A stretch of DNA of 21,094 nucleotides from Candidatus Saccharimonadota bacterium (GCA_905373345.1 CAJPSU010000005.1:1-21094), one strand, 5' to 3'; counted from the stretch's first letter, positions 1-7,649 are shown. The notes: generated from the sequence alone by a model not told the origin. Numbers and translations: made by a program.

Positions 1-114
1 CAGTTTGCCGGTGAGTCAACGACTGATATTTGGAATCAACCGATGGATGACGAGGATGATGACACGCCAGCATTTTTGCGCCGCCGCAAGAAACATAAAT
101 CATCCGATGAATAG
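1..114 (+). CDS. ftsZ: Cell division protein FtsZ, C-terminal end (partial)
   Basis: This is the last 37 codons of a gene that begins before the window. The reading frame is open from base 1 to the TAG at 112-114. It encodes an acidic linker (DDEDDD) followed by TPAFLRRRKKHK and a short tail. This closely resembles the conserved FtsZ C-terminal peptide (consensus around DIPAFLR), which binds membrane anchors and regulators such as FtsA, with the usual basic residues after it. FtsZ is the tubulin-like GTPase of the division ring. The GTPase core is outside the window, so the call rests on the tail alone. nrdR begins 15 bases downstream, and its Shine-Dalgarno sequence overlaps this stop, so the two are probably cotranscribed. 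Confidence 0.8.
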   Translation, partial: QFAGESTTDIWNQPMDDEDDDTPAFLRRRKKHKSSDE

Positions 115-129
115 GAGAAGTTTTTCGCG

Positions 130-585
130 ATGCATACGATAAAAATTGGCAATAGCCGCGTCCTTGAGTCGCGCGAGTCGGCGGACGGAATCACAATTCG
201 ACGCCGCCGCGAAACGCTTGATGGCAAGCATCGGTTTACGACGTACGAGCGTGTTGAACGCCCAAATTTGGCGGTAATTAAAAAAGATAGTTCGCGCGAG
301 TTGTTTGAACGGACAAAATTGGCAAACGCAATTCGCCGTTCGGTTGGAAAGTTTTTCAAGTCGGAGGTTGAAGTCGAAGAGATTATTGATCGGGTCGAGG
401 ATAGACTGTATGGTTTAGGTGAAACCGAAATACCGTCGCGTCAGATCGGCGAACTTGTGCTTGACGAGCTCGCCGCCTGCAACGAAGTAGCGTACGTTCG
501 GTTCGCGAGCGTATTCCAAAAGTTTGAGACGCTTGATGATTTTGTGAAAATTCTTGAACAGCGTAAGCGGAGCAAGCAATCCTGA
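130..585 (+). CDS. nrdR: NrdR-like transcriptional repressor lacking its zinc ribbon cysteines
   Basis: The 151-residue product matches NrdR, the repressor of ribonucleotide reductase genes, in length and order: an N-terminal DNA-binding zinc ribbon and then an ATP-cone. The helix-strand signature IRRRRE followed by RFTTYERVE (about residues 23-43) and the ATP-cone (about 46-135, with VIKKDSSRELFERTKL and AYVRFASVF) are clear. The zinc ribbon is odd. In normal NrdR the protein opens with MHCPxC and has CxxC between the RRRRE and RFTTYE motifs; here these read MHTIKI and LDGK, so all four zinc ligands are gone. The only cysteine lies in the ATP-cone region (AACNEVAY). The ATG is preceded by AGGAGA at 113-118. 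The TGA stop overlaps the next ATG (TGATG), implying translational coupling. Identification as NrdR is firm; whether it still binds DNA the usual way is open. Confidence 0.88.
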   Translation: MHTIKIGNSRVLESRESADGITIRRRRETLDGKHRFTTYERVERPNLAVIKKDSSRELFERTKLANAIRRSVGKFFKSEVEVEEIIDRVEDRLYGLGETEIPSRQIGELVLDELAACNEVAYVRFASVFQKFETLDDFVKILEQRKRSKQS

Positions 586-851
586 TGCGTGTCGTTGTTG
601 TTTCAAAAGACGATACTGATTATAGCCGCCAAGTTGCGACCTTTGTTGATGATATGGCACGCCAGACAGGACATGAACTTGAGGTGCTTGATCCGGAATC
701 GCGCGAGGGCGAGTCGTTTTGTCGGGCGTATGATATTGTTGAGTATCCAACGATTGTTGCGTTAAGCGCAGATAGCCAGCTGCAAGCTATGTGGCGCGGT
801 TTGCCGTTACCGTTGATTAGCGAGGTGAGTTATTATGCCGTCCAAGACTAG
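585..851 (+). CDS. Small thioredoxin-fold protein without a CxxC site
   Basis: The 88-residue product has a thioredoxin-like pattern: strand 1 (MRVVVVSKDD), helix (about 12-29), strand 2 (HELEVLD), a helix leading into EYPTIVAL with a likely cis-proline at residue 55, then a strand and a C-terminal helix. The place where thioredoxins carry CxxC, just after the first strand, reads DDTDYSR. The only cysteine is Cys46, before the cis-Pro strand. It is therefore probably not a dithiol oxidoreductase by itself. There is no signal peptide, so it should be cytoplasmic. It overlaps nrdR by one base and VKOR by 17 bases, which argues for one operon and coupled translation. The fold assignment is my reading of the sequence and the role is unknown. 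Confidence 0.6.
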   Translation: MRVVVVSKDDTDYSRQVATFVDDMARQTGHELEVLDPESREGESFCRAYDIVEYPTIVALSADSQLQAMWRGLPLPLISEVSYYAVQD

Positions 852-1446
852 CGCTTTGACAGACCGCCAGCGGGTTATCGTGTTTGGCGTGTTGCTTATT
901 GGGTCGGCAATTGGGCTTGTAGCGTCGATCGTATTGTCGCACGAAGCGCTAACGATCGCAAAGGATAGCAGTAAAGTGCTTGGCTGCGATTTGAACGCTG
1001 CGATGAGCTGCAGTTCGGTAGCAAAACATTGGTCGGCGCATGTTGTCGGCGACATTCCGAACAGTTTCGTCGGCATGGTGGCGTACCCAGTATTTATCAC
1101 GATTGCTGTTGCCGGATTGGCGCGTACGAGATTTCCACGTTGGTTTATGCGCGCCGCTGAGGCTGGCGGATGGGTGAGTCTGGGGTTTGCGGGCTGGATG
1201 TTCTACATGAGCTACATTGTGATTGGTGCGCTGTGTCCGTGGTGTTTGGCGACAGATGCAGCAGTGATGCTCGTGCTCTTTGCGCTTATTCGTTATAATG
1301 TGCTGACGGACAACCCGATGATTTCCACAAAACTGGCGCCGTCTAAAAAATGTGTTCAGCAAAATTACGACGTTGTTGTCTTTGTTGCTATCGCGGTCGT
1401 GATATGCGCGTTGATTTTGCTCAAATATGGCGATAAGTTAGTATAA
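835..1446 (+). CDS. Vitamin K epoxide reductase (VKOR) family disulfide-forming membrane protein
   Basis: The 203-residue integral membrane protein has the VKOR hallmarks: a loop cysteine pair (Cys51 and Cys59), a conserved serine in PNSFVGM (Ser77), and the CPWC redox centre (Cys134/Cys137) at the end of a membrane segment. Hydrophobic segments lie at about 13-35, 80-96, 111-133, 138-155 and 179-197. Bacterial VKORs reoxidise a DsbA-like partner and pass electrons to quinone, doing the job of DsbB. No fused thioredoxin domain is present, and the neighbouring thioredoxin-fold protein is cytoplasmic and lacks CxxC, so the oxidant partner must be elsewhere. The ATG at 835 has GAGGTGA at 822-828 inside the upstream gene. 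A TATAAT overlapping the stop (1442-1447) could serve the next gene. Confidence 0.88.
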   Translation: MPSKTSALTDRQRVIVFGVLLIGSAIGLVASIVLSHEALTIAKDSSKVLGCDLNAAMSCSSVAKHWSAHVVGDIPNSFVGMVAYPVFITIAVAGLARTRFPRWFMRAAEAGGWVSLGFAGWMFYMSYIVIGALCPWCLATDAAVMLVLFALIRYNVLTDNPMISTKLAPSKKCVQQNYDVVVFVAIAVVICALILLKYGDKLV

Positions 1447-1455
1447 TCTGGAAAC

Positions 1456-1488
1456 TTTCTTTTACGTGGCGTATGCTATACTGAGTGC
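1456..1488 (+). promoter_or_regulatory. Promoter of the LiaF-like gene, probably leaderless
   Basis: An extended -10 (TGC then TATACT, 1477-1482) ends six bases before the ATG at 1489. No good -35 is seen, which an extended -10 can tolerate. Transcription would start at or within a base or two of the start codon, and no Shine-Dalgarno sequence is present. Confidence 0.55.
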
Positions 1489-2151
1489 ATGAAGCATAAT
1501 ATAGTTATACGAGCATATCTTGGTCTTGCGGCTGTAGCGATAGGGTCGCTTTTATTGTTACGTAACCTTCATGTTATCTCTTTTGACTACTGGGGAGAGC
1601 TATGGGGCGGGTTTCTGTCGTTCTTACTGATTCTCGTGGGGTGCATAATTCTTGTAAAGCGTTCGCGGTGGATTTGGGGTTTGTTATTCTTGTCTGCAGG
1701 GGCAACGATCGGTCTCCGTGCACTTCACATTGTTGATGTTAACTTTTGGCAGATCGTATGGCCAATTTTGTTTATCGCTGTCGGTTCTGCAGTGCTGTTT
1801 TCGCTCGTGAAAGACGGTAAAATATCAAAAACGAAAGCCAAGCATATGGTAGCGGTATGGTCGGGGCAAAGTGAAAAAGTAGAAGGTGAATATACTGGCG
1901 GGACTATTTCTTCGGTATTTGGTGGTGTTGATCTTGACCTGCGCCAGTCTGATATTCAGGACGGCGCGGTTATTGAGCTGTTTGTTTTGTTTGGCGGCGT
2001 TGATATTATTGTACCGAACGACGTAGTTATAAAAAATGAGGTGACTGCTATTCTTGGCGGTGTTGATGATAAGACTAGTCCTGGTACGAAAGCGAAAAAG
2101 ACGTTGTATATTCGCGGTGAATGCTTTTTTGGCGGCATTGAATTGAAATAA
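1489..2151 (+). CDS. LiaF-like membrane protein with cell-wall-active antibiotic response domain
   Basis: The 220-residue protein has four N-terminal hydrophobic segments (about 7-25, 40-56, 61-79, 90-107), resembling the LiaI/LiaF transmembrane domain, and a C-terminal soluble domain (about 120-220). The soluble part is built from repeated strands: VFGGVDLDL, LFGGVDIIV, ILGGVDDK and FFGGIELK. This GGVD repeat pattern is typical of the LiaF C-terminal domain (DUF2154), a beta-helical or toast-rack-like fold. In Firmicutes LiaF restrains the LiaRS envelope-stress system. No LiaR or LiaS gene is nearby, so that role cannot be assumed here. The gene stands alone: it starts just after its own -10 box and is followed by the T-box leader of ileS. 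Confidence 0.75.
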   Translation: MKHNIVIRAYLGLAAVAIGSLLLLRNLHVISFDYWGELWGGFLSFLLILVGCIILVKRSRWIWGLLFLSAGATIGLRALHIVDVNFWQIVWPILFIAVGSAVLFSLVKDGKISKTKAKHMVAVWSGQSEKVEGEYTGGTISSVFGGVDLDLRQSDIQDGAVIELFVLFGGVDIIVPNDVVIKNEVTAILGGVDDKTSPGTKAKKTLYIRGECFFGGIELK

Positions 2152-2175
2152 TATCGTTGCTTTTCGCTAAAAAAG

Positions 2176-2400
2176 CCCGTACAATTAAAGGCAAGGCATC
2201 TGAGCGGTTATCGCCCGCGATCTCTCGTACGGGAGAGTGCCCCAGGAAGAACAGCCTTTAGCTCAGTAGAACCTGGCGTTCACTCGGCGTAAACGAGTAA
2301 TTAAGCGCTGAAAGAATCACTTCTTTTGGAATCGAGATGGTACCGTCCGCATGCATGCTTCTCGCGGATTCTCGAAGTCAAGAGAGGTGATTTTTGTTTG
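2176..2400 (+). promoter_or_regulatory. T-box riboswitch (isoleucine) upstream of ileS
   Basis: The leader has T-box architecture. Stem I is short, closed by CCCGTAC (2176-2182) with GTACGGG (2227-2233); an ATC at 2220-2222 on its 3' side is a candidate Ile specifier. A second stem, CCAGG (2242-2246) with CCTGG (2272-2276), has GAA and AGTA elements like the stem II S-turn. A third stem pairs ACTCG (2282-2286) with CGAGT (2294-2298). The antiterminator or antisequestrator is very clear: CGAGA (2333-2337), a seven-base bulge TGGTACC, GTCCGC (2345-2350), a loop, GCGGAT (2364-2369), TCTCG (2370-2374). The bulge TGGT would pair with the ACCA end of uncharged tRNA-Ile. Bases 2315-2328 can form 14 pairs with 2379-2392, followed by TTTTTGTTTG. 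Bases 2320-2327 could also mask the ileS Shine-Dalgarno. Control could therefore be by termination or by translation. Confidence 0.85.
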
Positions 2401-2417
2401 TAGAAAGGAGAATACGA

Positions 2418-5339
2418 ATGAAATTTAAACACGGTACACGCCGGCGGTCAGCAGAATATGAAAAAGATTGGGTGAAGCGTTGGAAGGTTGACAGAACATT
2501 TGAAAAATCGGTTGATCAGCGTCCGGAGGATAATCATTATGTGTTTTATGACGGTCCGCCGTTTATTACCGGTGTGCCGCACCATGGCACGTTGCTTAGT
2601 AGTATTGTTAAAGACGCTGTGCCGCGCTATCAGACTATGAAAGGTAAGCGCGTTGAGCGTGTGTGGGGCTGGGATTGTCATGGATTACCGGCGGAAGTGT
2701 TTACCGAGAAGAAGCTAGGTATTAAAGATCGCCGCGATATCGGTACGACGATTAGTCTGGAAAAGTACATCACGACTGCGCGTGAAAATATGGTACAGAC
2801 TAGTAGTTTGTGGAACGATACGATTGATCGGATTGGTCGCTGGGTAGATATGGATAACGCCTACAAAACCATGGACAAAGAATACATGGAGAGTGTTTGG
2901 TGGGCGTTTAAAGAGCTGCATAATAAAGGCAAAATTTATGAGGGCGAGCGAGTGCTCATGTACTGCACGCGCGATGCGACGCCGCTGTCAAAAGCCGAGG
3001 TGACGATGGATGCAGGCGCATACCAAGATGTGACCGACCCGAGCGTGTATGTACGCTTTCAGCTGGAAGACGGGCGAACACTGTTGGTTTGGACAACGAC
3101 GCCGTGGACGCTATCGGCAAATACAGCACTAGCAGTAAATGCTCATTTGACGTATGTTGAGGTTGAAGTTGAGGGCGAACGGTTTGTGCTGGCGAAAGAC
3201 TTGCTTGATAAGGCATTGACGAATGAAAAGCATGAGGTACTGCCGTATACGTGTGTTGCTGAATATTCTGGTGAGTCGCTCGTTGGCCTGAGGTATAAGC
3301 CGTTATTGGGTGTGCATCGCGGCGAGCATGCACACAAAATTTATGCAGCTGAATATGTGTCGGCTGAGGATGGTACGGGCATTGTTCATATTGCGCCGGC
3401 ATACGGTGAGGAGGACTTTAATCTCGCTCAAGCTAACAATATCCCTGTTGTGCACGTTATTGACGAAAATGGTTTTTTCACCGAGGGTGATTGGAAAGGT
3501 GAGAATGTCTGGGAAAGTAACAAGCGCATTGCTAAAGAGCTGAAAGAGCGCGGCGTCGTTTGGAAAATTGACTATATTCGCCACAGTTATCCTCATTGTC
3601 ATCGCTGTGGCACGCGCTTGATGTATCGGGCGCATCCGAGCTGGTTCTATGACGTACAGGGGCAGAAGGAGCTAATGCTTGCGAAAAATTCCGAGCAAAT
3701 TACATGGTTTCCTGAACATCTAAAGCATGGGCGGTTTGAGAAAAATATTGAACAAGCGCCAGATTGGAACTTGTCACGCGATCGTTTCTGGGCAACAGCG
3801 ATGCCGGTTTGGGAGGCGGTTGACGCAGATGGTAATACGCTGCGCGACGAACAGGGCAATAAGCGGCAAATCGTTGTCGGCTCGTATGCAGAGTTGAAAG
3901 AATTAAGTGGCGTAGAACTTGATGATTACCACCGTCCGTGGATTGATGCAATTGAGTTTGACTTGACGCCGGAAGGCGATATACCGCCGGCTGACTATCA
4001 CGGCGAACGTATCCACTATACGCGCATTGATAAAGTGTTGGATGGATGGTTTGAGTCGGGTAGCATGCCATTTGCACAGTTCCATTATCCGTTTGAGAAC
4101 AAAGCGAAGTTCGAGGAAAATTTCCCAGGCGATTTTGTGGTTGAGTATATTGGCCAAGTGCGGGCATGGTTCTATTATATGCACGTCGTTAGCGTTGGTT
4201 TGTTCGGCGAAAGCCCGTTTAAGCACGTCGTGACGACTGGCGTGGTGGCGGGCAATGACGGTCGTAAAATGAGTAAAAGCTATGGTAACTTCACTGACCC
4301 GAATGAGCTGATGGATAAGTTTAGCGCTGACAGCCTACGTTTTTTGCTGTTATCAAGTCCGCTGCTTAATGGCGAGGACTTTGCGCTACATGATAAAGAT
4401 GTTGGTGACGTGGCGCGCAAACTTAGTATGATTTGGAATATGTACGATTTCTTCACAATGTATGCTGAGGTTGACGGTTGGGAATTTGACGGTACATTGC
4501 AGGATCCGCTTAACGATTTAACAAACCCGCTTGATATTTGGATTGTCAGCCGCTTGCACCAGCTGGTTGCGGCGGTTGAAAAGCATATGGATGGATATAA
4601 TATTCCGGACGCGCTTAGTCCGATCCTGCCATTCTTAGATGATGCGAGCAATTGGTATGTGCGCCGCAGCCGCCGCCGCTTCTGGAAGTCGGAAGACGAC
4701 GCGGATAAGAATGATGCGTATAAAACACTTCACTACGTATTAGTGCGGCTAAGCTATTTGCTTGCGCCGTTTACGCCATTCTTAGCAGAGGAGCTGTATC
4801 ATAATCTAACGGGCGACAACGAGTCGGTTCACTTGAAAGATTGGTTGTCGGCAGGCACGGTGAATGAGTTGATCGTTGATGAAATGGCGCGTGTGCGTGA
4901 ATACATCAATGAAGGTTTGAGCTTGCGCGCTAAGGCTGGACTGAAAGTGCGTCAACCGCTCGCGTGCGTCACGGTTCCCGAGAAAGGCAAGACGTTTGAT
5001 TTTACGCCGATTTTACTGGAAGAATTGAACGTCAAACATGTAGTATATGGTGGCAGTGTTGCAATAGACACAGAAATTACTCCTGAACTCAAGCGTGAAG
5101 GCCTGGCGCGCGAAATTATTCGCCACGTTCAAAGCGCGCGCAAGAAAGCTGGCTTGAGCGTTGACGACCGCATCACATTACAGCTAGAGACTGAGGACAT
5201 CGAGTTGCAGCAGGCGATTGATGAATGTGCGACGGCAATTACTACAGAGACTCTTGCTACATTTGGCGAAACAGACAAAAATTTATCTACTGTAAAAATT
5301 GAGGGCGTCGAGCTATCTATCTGTATGGCGAAACGATAA
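2418..5339 (+). CDS. ileS: Isoleucyl-tRNA synthetase, type-2 (eukaryote-like)
   Basis: The enzyme charges tRNA-Ile in the cytoplasm. From the ATG at 2418, which has AAAGGAG at 2404-2410, the product is 973 residues, normal for IleRS. Upstream in-frame TTG at 2394 lies in the T-box tail and is not favoured. Visible parts are: the Rossmann N-terminus YDGPPFITGVPHHGT (44-58), WGWDCHGLPAE, the CP1 editing domain with LLVWTTTPWTLSANTALAVN, GRKMSKS (615-621), and a C-terminal anticodon-binding region with NWYVRRSRRRFWK and KAGLKVRQPL. The WGWDCHGLP form and lack of a C-terminal zinc finger fit the type-2 clade, which often tolerates mupirocin. The first catalytic signature reads HHGT where HxGH is expected, so the second histidine is replaced by threonine; KMSKS is intact. 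The T-box upstream fits regulation by uncharged tRNA-Ile. Confidence 0.95.
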   Translation: MKFKHGTRRRSAEYEKDWVKRWKVDRTFEKSVDQRPEDNHYVFYDGPPFITGVPHHGTLLSSIVKDAVPRYQTMKGKRVERVWGWDCHGLPAEVFTEKKLGIKDRRDIGTTISLEKYITTARENMVQTSSLWNDTIDRIGRWVDMDNAYKTMDKEYMESVWWAFKELHNKGKIYEGERVLMYCTRDATPLSKAEVTMDAGAYQDVTDPSVYVRFQLEDGRTLLVWTTTPWTLSANTALAVNAHLTYVEVEVEGERFVLAKDLLDKALTNEKHEVLPYTCVAEYSGESLVGLRYKPLLGVHRGEHAHKIYAAEYVSAEDGTGIVHIAPAYGEEDFNLAQANNIPVVHVIDENGFFTEGDWKGENVWESNKRIAKELKERGVVWKIDYIRHSYPHCHRCGTRLMYRAHPSWFYDVQGQKELMLAKNSEQITWFPEHLKHGRFEKNIEQAPDWNLSRDRFWATAMPVWEAVDADGNTLRDEQGNKRQIVVGSYAELKELSGVELDDYHRPWIDAIEFDLTPEGDIPPADYHGERIHYTRIDKVLDGWFESGSMPFAQFHYPFENKAKFEENFPGDFVVEYIGQVRAWFYYMHVVSVGLFGESPFKHVVTTGVVAGNDGRKMSKSYGNFTDPNELMDKFSADSLRFLLLSSPLLNGEDFALHDKDVGDVARKLSMIWNMYDFFTMYAEVDGWEFDGTLQDPLNDLTNPLDIWIVSRLHQLVAAVEKHMDGYNIPDALSPILPFLDDASNWYVRRSRRRFWKSEDDADKNDAYKTLHYVLVRLSYLLAPFTPFLAEELYHNLTGDNESVHLKDWLSAGTVNELIVDEMARVREYINEGLSLRAKAGLKVRQPLACVTVPEKGKTFDFTPILLEELNVKHVVYGGSVAIDTEITPELKREGLAREIIRHVQSARKKAGLSVDDRITLQLETEDIELQQAIDECATAITTETLATFGETDKNLSTVKIEGVELSICMAKR

Positions 5340-5361
5340 TTAAGGGCGCGTAGGAGGGGAT

Positions 5362-5399
5362 AGATAACGAGAAGTGAAAGCATAGCGCTCTTATCTTTT
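5362..5399 (+). terminator. Possible rho-independent terminator after ileS
   Basis: AGATAA (5362-5367) plus GAG (5369-5371) can pair with CTC (5388-5390) plus TTATCT (5391-5396), with one bulged base. A short T-rich run follows (TTTT within 5394-5399). The stem is modest and AT-rich, so this is tentative. Confidence 0.35.
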
Positions 5400-5430
5400 C
5401 GGATAGCTTTTAACACGCTAGAATATAATA

Positions 5431-6801
5431 GTGAATATTTTCGTGTTTTTGCATCAGCTGATATTTTTTGCTCGTACAGGCGGTAGCGATTCGTCATCGG
5501 GCGGCGGAGGTGGTGCCCTTGTTATCCTTGCTGGCTCTGTCGGTATAGCTGTAACGGTTCCTAGCATATTCTTGATATATAAGTGGACGCGTTCTATGGT
5601 TGCTGCGTATAGTATAGGCACTATTGTCGGTCTAGCGTTGGTTCCAATAGCCTTCGCTATAAGGTTGCATCCAAGTTTAATTATTGGGTATGTAATTTGC
5701 GTTGTTGCATGTCCAGTTTGTTTGATCTGCCAAGATATACAATCAAAACGTTTTGAAGCGGAAGATAGGCGTGAGCATCAGAGGATACAACAGCTTATTA
5801 GTCAAGCTGCGGTTGGCGATATACTATGGAATGAGCAGCAGATTATTGAACAGGCAACCATGACATTTAATCGATTCCAGTATGACTGGGAAAAGATGGA
5901 TTTGCCGTCCATTCAACGGTACACAACGCCGAACTATGCGCGCCATATTAGTCTTATGCTGCGCGCGATGGAGCAAATGGGACGGGTGAATATGATGAAA
6001 GATGTTGTAGTTCATAGTGCTATCATCGTGGAAGTTGTTGATAATCCCGGTACGAAACGCGATCGGGTGAGCATAGAATTTTCGGCTCAGGCGAATGATT
6101 TATTGGTTGAGAAGGCAACAGGACGGGTGCTTACTTCTACAAATGAACCATTTGTAGAACAGTGGAATTTTGTGCATGGCGGTAGTCTATGGATGCTTGA
6201 TGGCATTAATCGACGGACGAGCGGCTCAAATCATTCCATAACTGCGCTGCGCAAGTTTGCTACACAAAATAATATGTATTTTAGTTCAGGGTTGGGAAAT
6301 GTATTGCTCCCGGTGAAGGGTCGACTGTTTAAGCGTAGTTTTTTTATAGATGGCGAGATAAATAATCATATTATTGGTTTTTGGTCTAGTGATTTACTAG
6401 TGCAGCTATATGTATATAGAGTTGCGCGTAGTGATGGATATAAAAATTATCTCATTGGTCAAGTGAATCTACCGGCATCGTATAATGGTATTATAATACA
6501 ACGGCAAGAGCAAAAGGCTAAAGGGCTAATTAAGGCGCCGCGCGGTTATGAGAAAATCTCGTTTGAATGGCCTGATTTTAATCGGCGCTATGCTGTATAT
6601 GCCACGAGTAGAGATAAGGTGGCTAGCTTTGAACTGCTAAATCCAGGATTTATGGGTTGGCTGCATGACCAAAACCTGCGAGTCAATATAGAAGTAGTTG
6701 ATAACGTTGTTTATTTCTATGCTGATGTTCTACCGAATGGTGATAAGTATGCGGAGATGATGACCGTTCTGCAGAAAGCATATAAAGAATTAAAAGTGTA
6801 A
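5431..6801 (+). CDS. Tim44-like / DUF3137 membrane protein
   Basis: The product is up to 456 residues. It opens with a short hydrophobic stretch and a Ser/Gly-rich linker (RTGGSDSSSGGGGG), followed by three membrane segments (about 28-50, 53-77, 80-98). After a charged helical stretch, residues about 140-270 look like a Tim44-like domain, with FQYDWEKMDLPSIQRYTTPNY and a terminal W-x-x-DGINR. Residues about 280-456 resemble DUF3137 (EKISFEWPDFNRRYAVYATSRDK, LLNPGFMGWL). Glycine-rich linkers before bacterial Tim44-like domains are common. The function is unknown; a role at the membrane is likely. The start is uncertain: a TATAAT at 5424-5429 ends only one base before the GTG at 5431, so if that promoter is real the GTG at 5443 is a better start. 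A TAG just upstream (5419-5421) rules out longer forms. galU follows after eight bases. Confidence 0.7.
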   Translation: MNIFVFLHQLIFFARTGGSDSSSGGGGGALVILAGSVGIAVTVPSIFLIYKWTRSMVAAYSIGTIVGLALVPIAFAIRLHPSLIIGYVICVVACPVCLICQDIQSKRFEAEDRREHQRIQQLISQAAVGDILWNEQQIIEQATMTFNRFQYDWEKMDLPSIQRYTTPNYARHISLMLRAMEQMGRVNMMKDVVVHSAIIVEVVDNPGTKRDRVSIEFSAQANDLLVEKATGRVLTSTNEPFVEQWNFVHGGSLWMLDGINRRTSGSNHSITALRKFATQNNMYFSSGLGNVLLPVKGRLFKRSFFIDGEINNHIIGFWSSDLLVQLYVYRVARSDGYKNYLIGQVNLPASYNGIIIQRQEQKAKGLIKAPRGYEKISFEWPDFNRRYAVYATSRDKVASFELLNPGFMGWLHDQNLRVNIEVVDNVVYFYADVLPNGDKYAEMMTVLQKAYKELKV

Positions 6802-6809
6802 GGAGAAGT

Positions 6810-7634
6810 ATGGAAATTACCAAAGCAATTATTCCGGTGGCGGGTTGGGGAACACGCATGTTGCCGATTACCAAAGCGATCGAAAAGTGCATGCTGCCTG
6901 TTGGCAAGCGTCCGATTATTGACTACGTTGTGCAGGATTGCCTAGCGGCGGGTATTCGCGAGTTTATTTTTGTTGTGAGCGAACAAAGCTCGCAGCTTGA
7001 GGCGTATTATCGCAGCAATATTCACCTAAATGATTATCTGCGGCGCAAGGGCAAAGAAGATATGCTGCCGCTTATTGCGCCGCTCAAAGCTAATATGCAC
7101 TTTGTGACGCAGCCGAGCTACGGAAAGTATGGTACGGCGGTGCCAGTAGCCCTCGCAAGCGATTATATTAACATGGGTGAATCAGCGGTTGTGCTGATGG
7201 GTGATGATTTCATGTATAATCCTGACGGTTCAAGCGAAGTAGCGCGCCTTATTGCGGCGACGCCGGCGGGTGAGTGCAGCATACTGGCAAAAGAAGTACC
7301 GCACGAAAGTATTAGCCGCTACGGTGCGATTGTCATTGATGAGAGCGGACATTTTCGCGAAATTGTTGAGAAGCCGCGCCCTGAAGAGGCACCGAGCGAT
7401 TACGCTAATATCGGCAAATATGTTTTGACTAAGCAGGTAATCGACTCGTGCGCTACCATTGCGGTATCGCCGCGGGGTGAGTACGAGCTAACCGATGCTG
7501 TTACGCGGTTTGCGCAGGCTGGCGGTGCAGTAAAAGTCGTGCCGGCAGTCGGGCAGCATCTGGACGGTGGATCGCTTGATGGTTGGCTACACGCGAATAA
7601 TGTTGTATGCAATTTGATAAAGCATAACCAGTAA
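6810..7634 (+). CDS. galU: UTP--glucose-1-phosphate uridylyltransferase
   Basis: The enzyme makes UDP-glucose from UTP and glucose-1-phosphate, feeding envelope glycan synthesis. The 274-residue product has the nucleotidyltransferase Rossmann start KAIIPVAGWGTRMLPITKAI (5-24), with GWGTR as the nucleotide-binding loop, then CMLPVGKRPIIDYVVQD. GDDFMYN is the likely metal-binding DD region, and IVEKPRPEEAPSDYANIGKYVL is a typical GalU stretch, followed by GEYELTDA. The length fits small GalU enzymes. The start has AAGGAGAA just upstream at 6800-6807. It is probably cotranscribed with the Tim44-like gene eight bases upstream. The end of galU contains a promoter for the next gene. Confidence 0.92.
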   Translation: MEITKAIIPVAGWGTRMLPITKAIEKCMLPVGKRPIIDYVVQDCLAAGIREFIFVVSEQSSQLEAYYRSNIHLNDYLRRKGKEDMLPLIAPLKANMHFVTQPSYGKYGTAVPVALASDYINMGESAVVLMGDDFMYNPDGSSEVARLIAATPAGECSILAKEVPHESISRYGAIVIDESGHFREIVEKPRPEEAPSDYANIGKYVLTKQVIDSCATIAVSPRGEYELTDAVTRFAQAGGAVKVVPAVGQHLDGGSLDGWLHANNVVCNLIKHNQ

Positions 7635-7649
7635 AGTATAATCGACTAT
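7614..7649 (+). promoter_or_regulatory. Strong sigma-70-type promoter inside galU 3' end, driving a leaderless gene
   Basis: TTGATA (7614-7619), a 17-base spacer and TATAAT (7637-7642) form a near-consensus promoter. The ATG at 7650 begins seven bases after the -10 ends, which is where the transcript itself should begin. There is no Shine-Dalgarno. Confidence 0.75.

Noticed and set aside
949..1362. Long open frames antisense to VKOR, and similar ones opposite ileS, prfA and htrA
   Set aside because: They lie opposite well-supported genes, have low-complexity or His/Arg-rich translations and no start signals.
2251..2275. Sequence resembling the 5' end and D-arm of a tRNA (GCCTTTAGCTCAGTAG)
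   Set aside because: No anticodon arm or T-arm follows at the right distance. The stretch folds as a stem within the T-box leader, with AGTA and GAA elements like a stem II S-turn.
2394..2417. TTG at 2394 as start of ileS
   Set aside because: It lies in the T-run of the T-box leader and before the Shine-Dalgarno at 2404-2410; the ATG at 2418 is correctly spaced.
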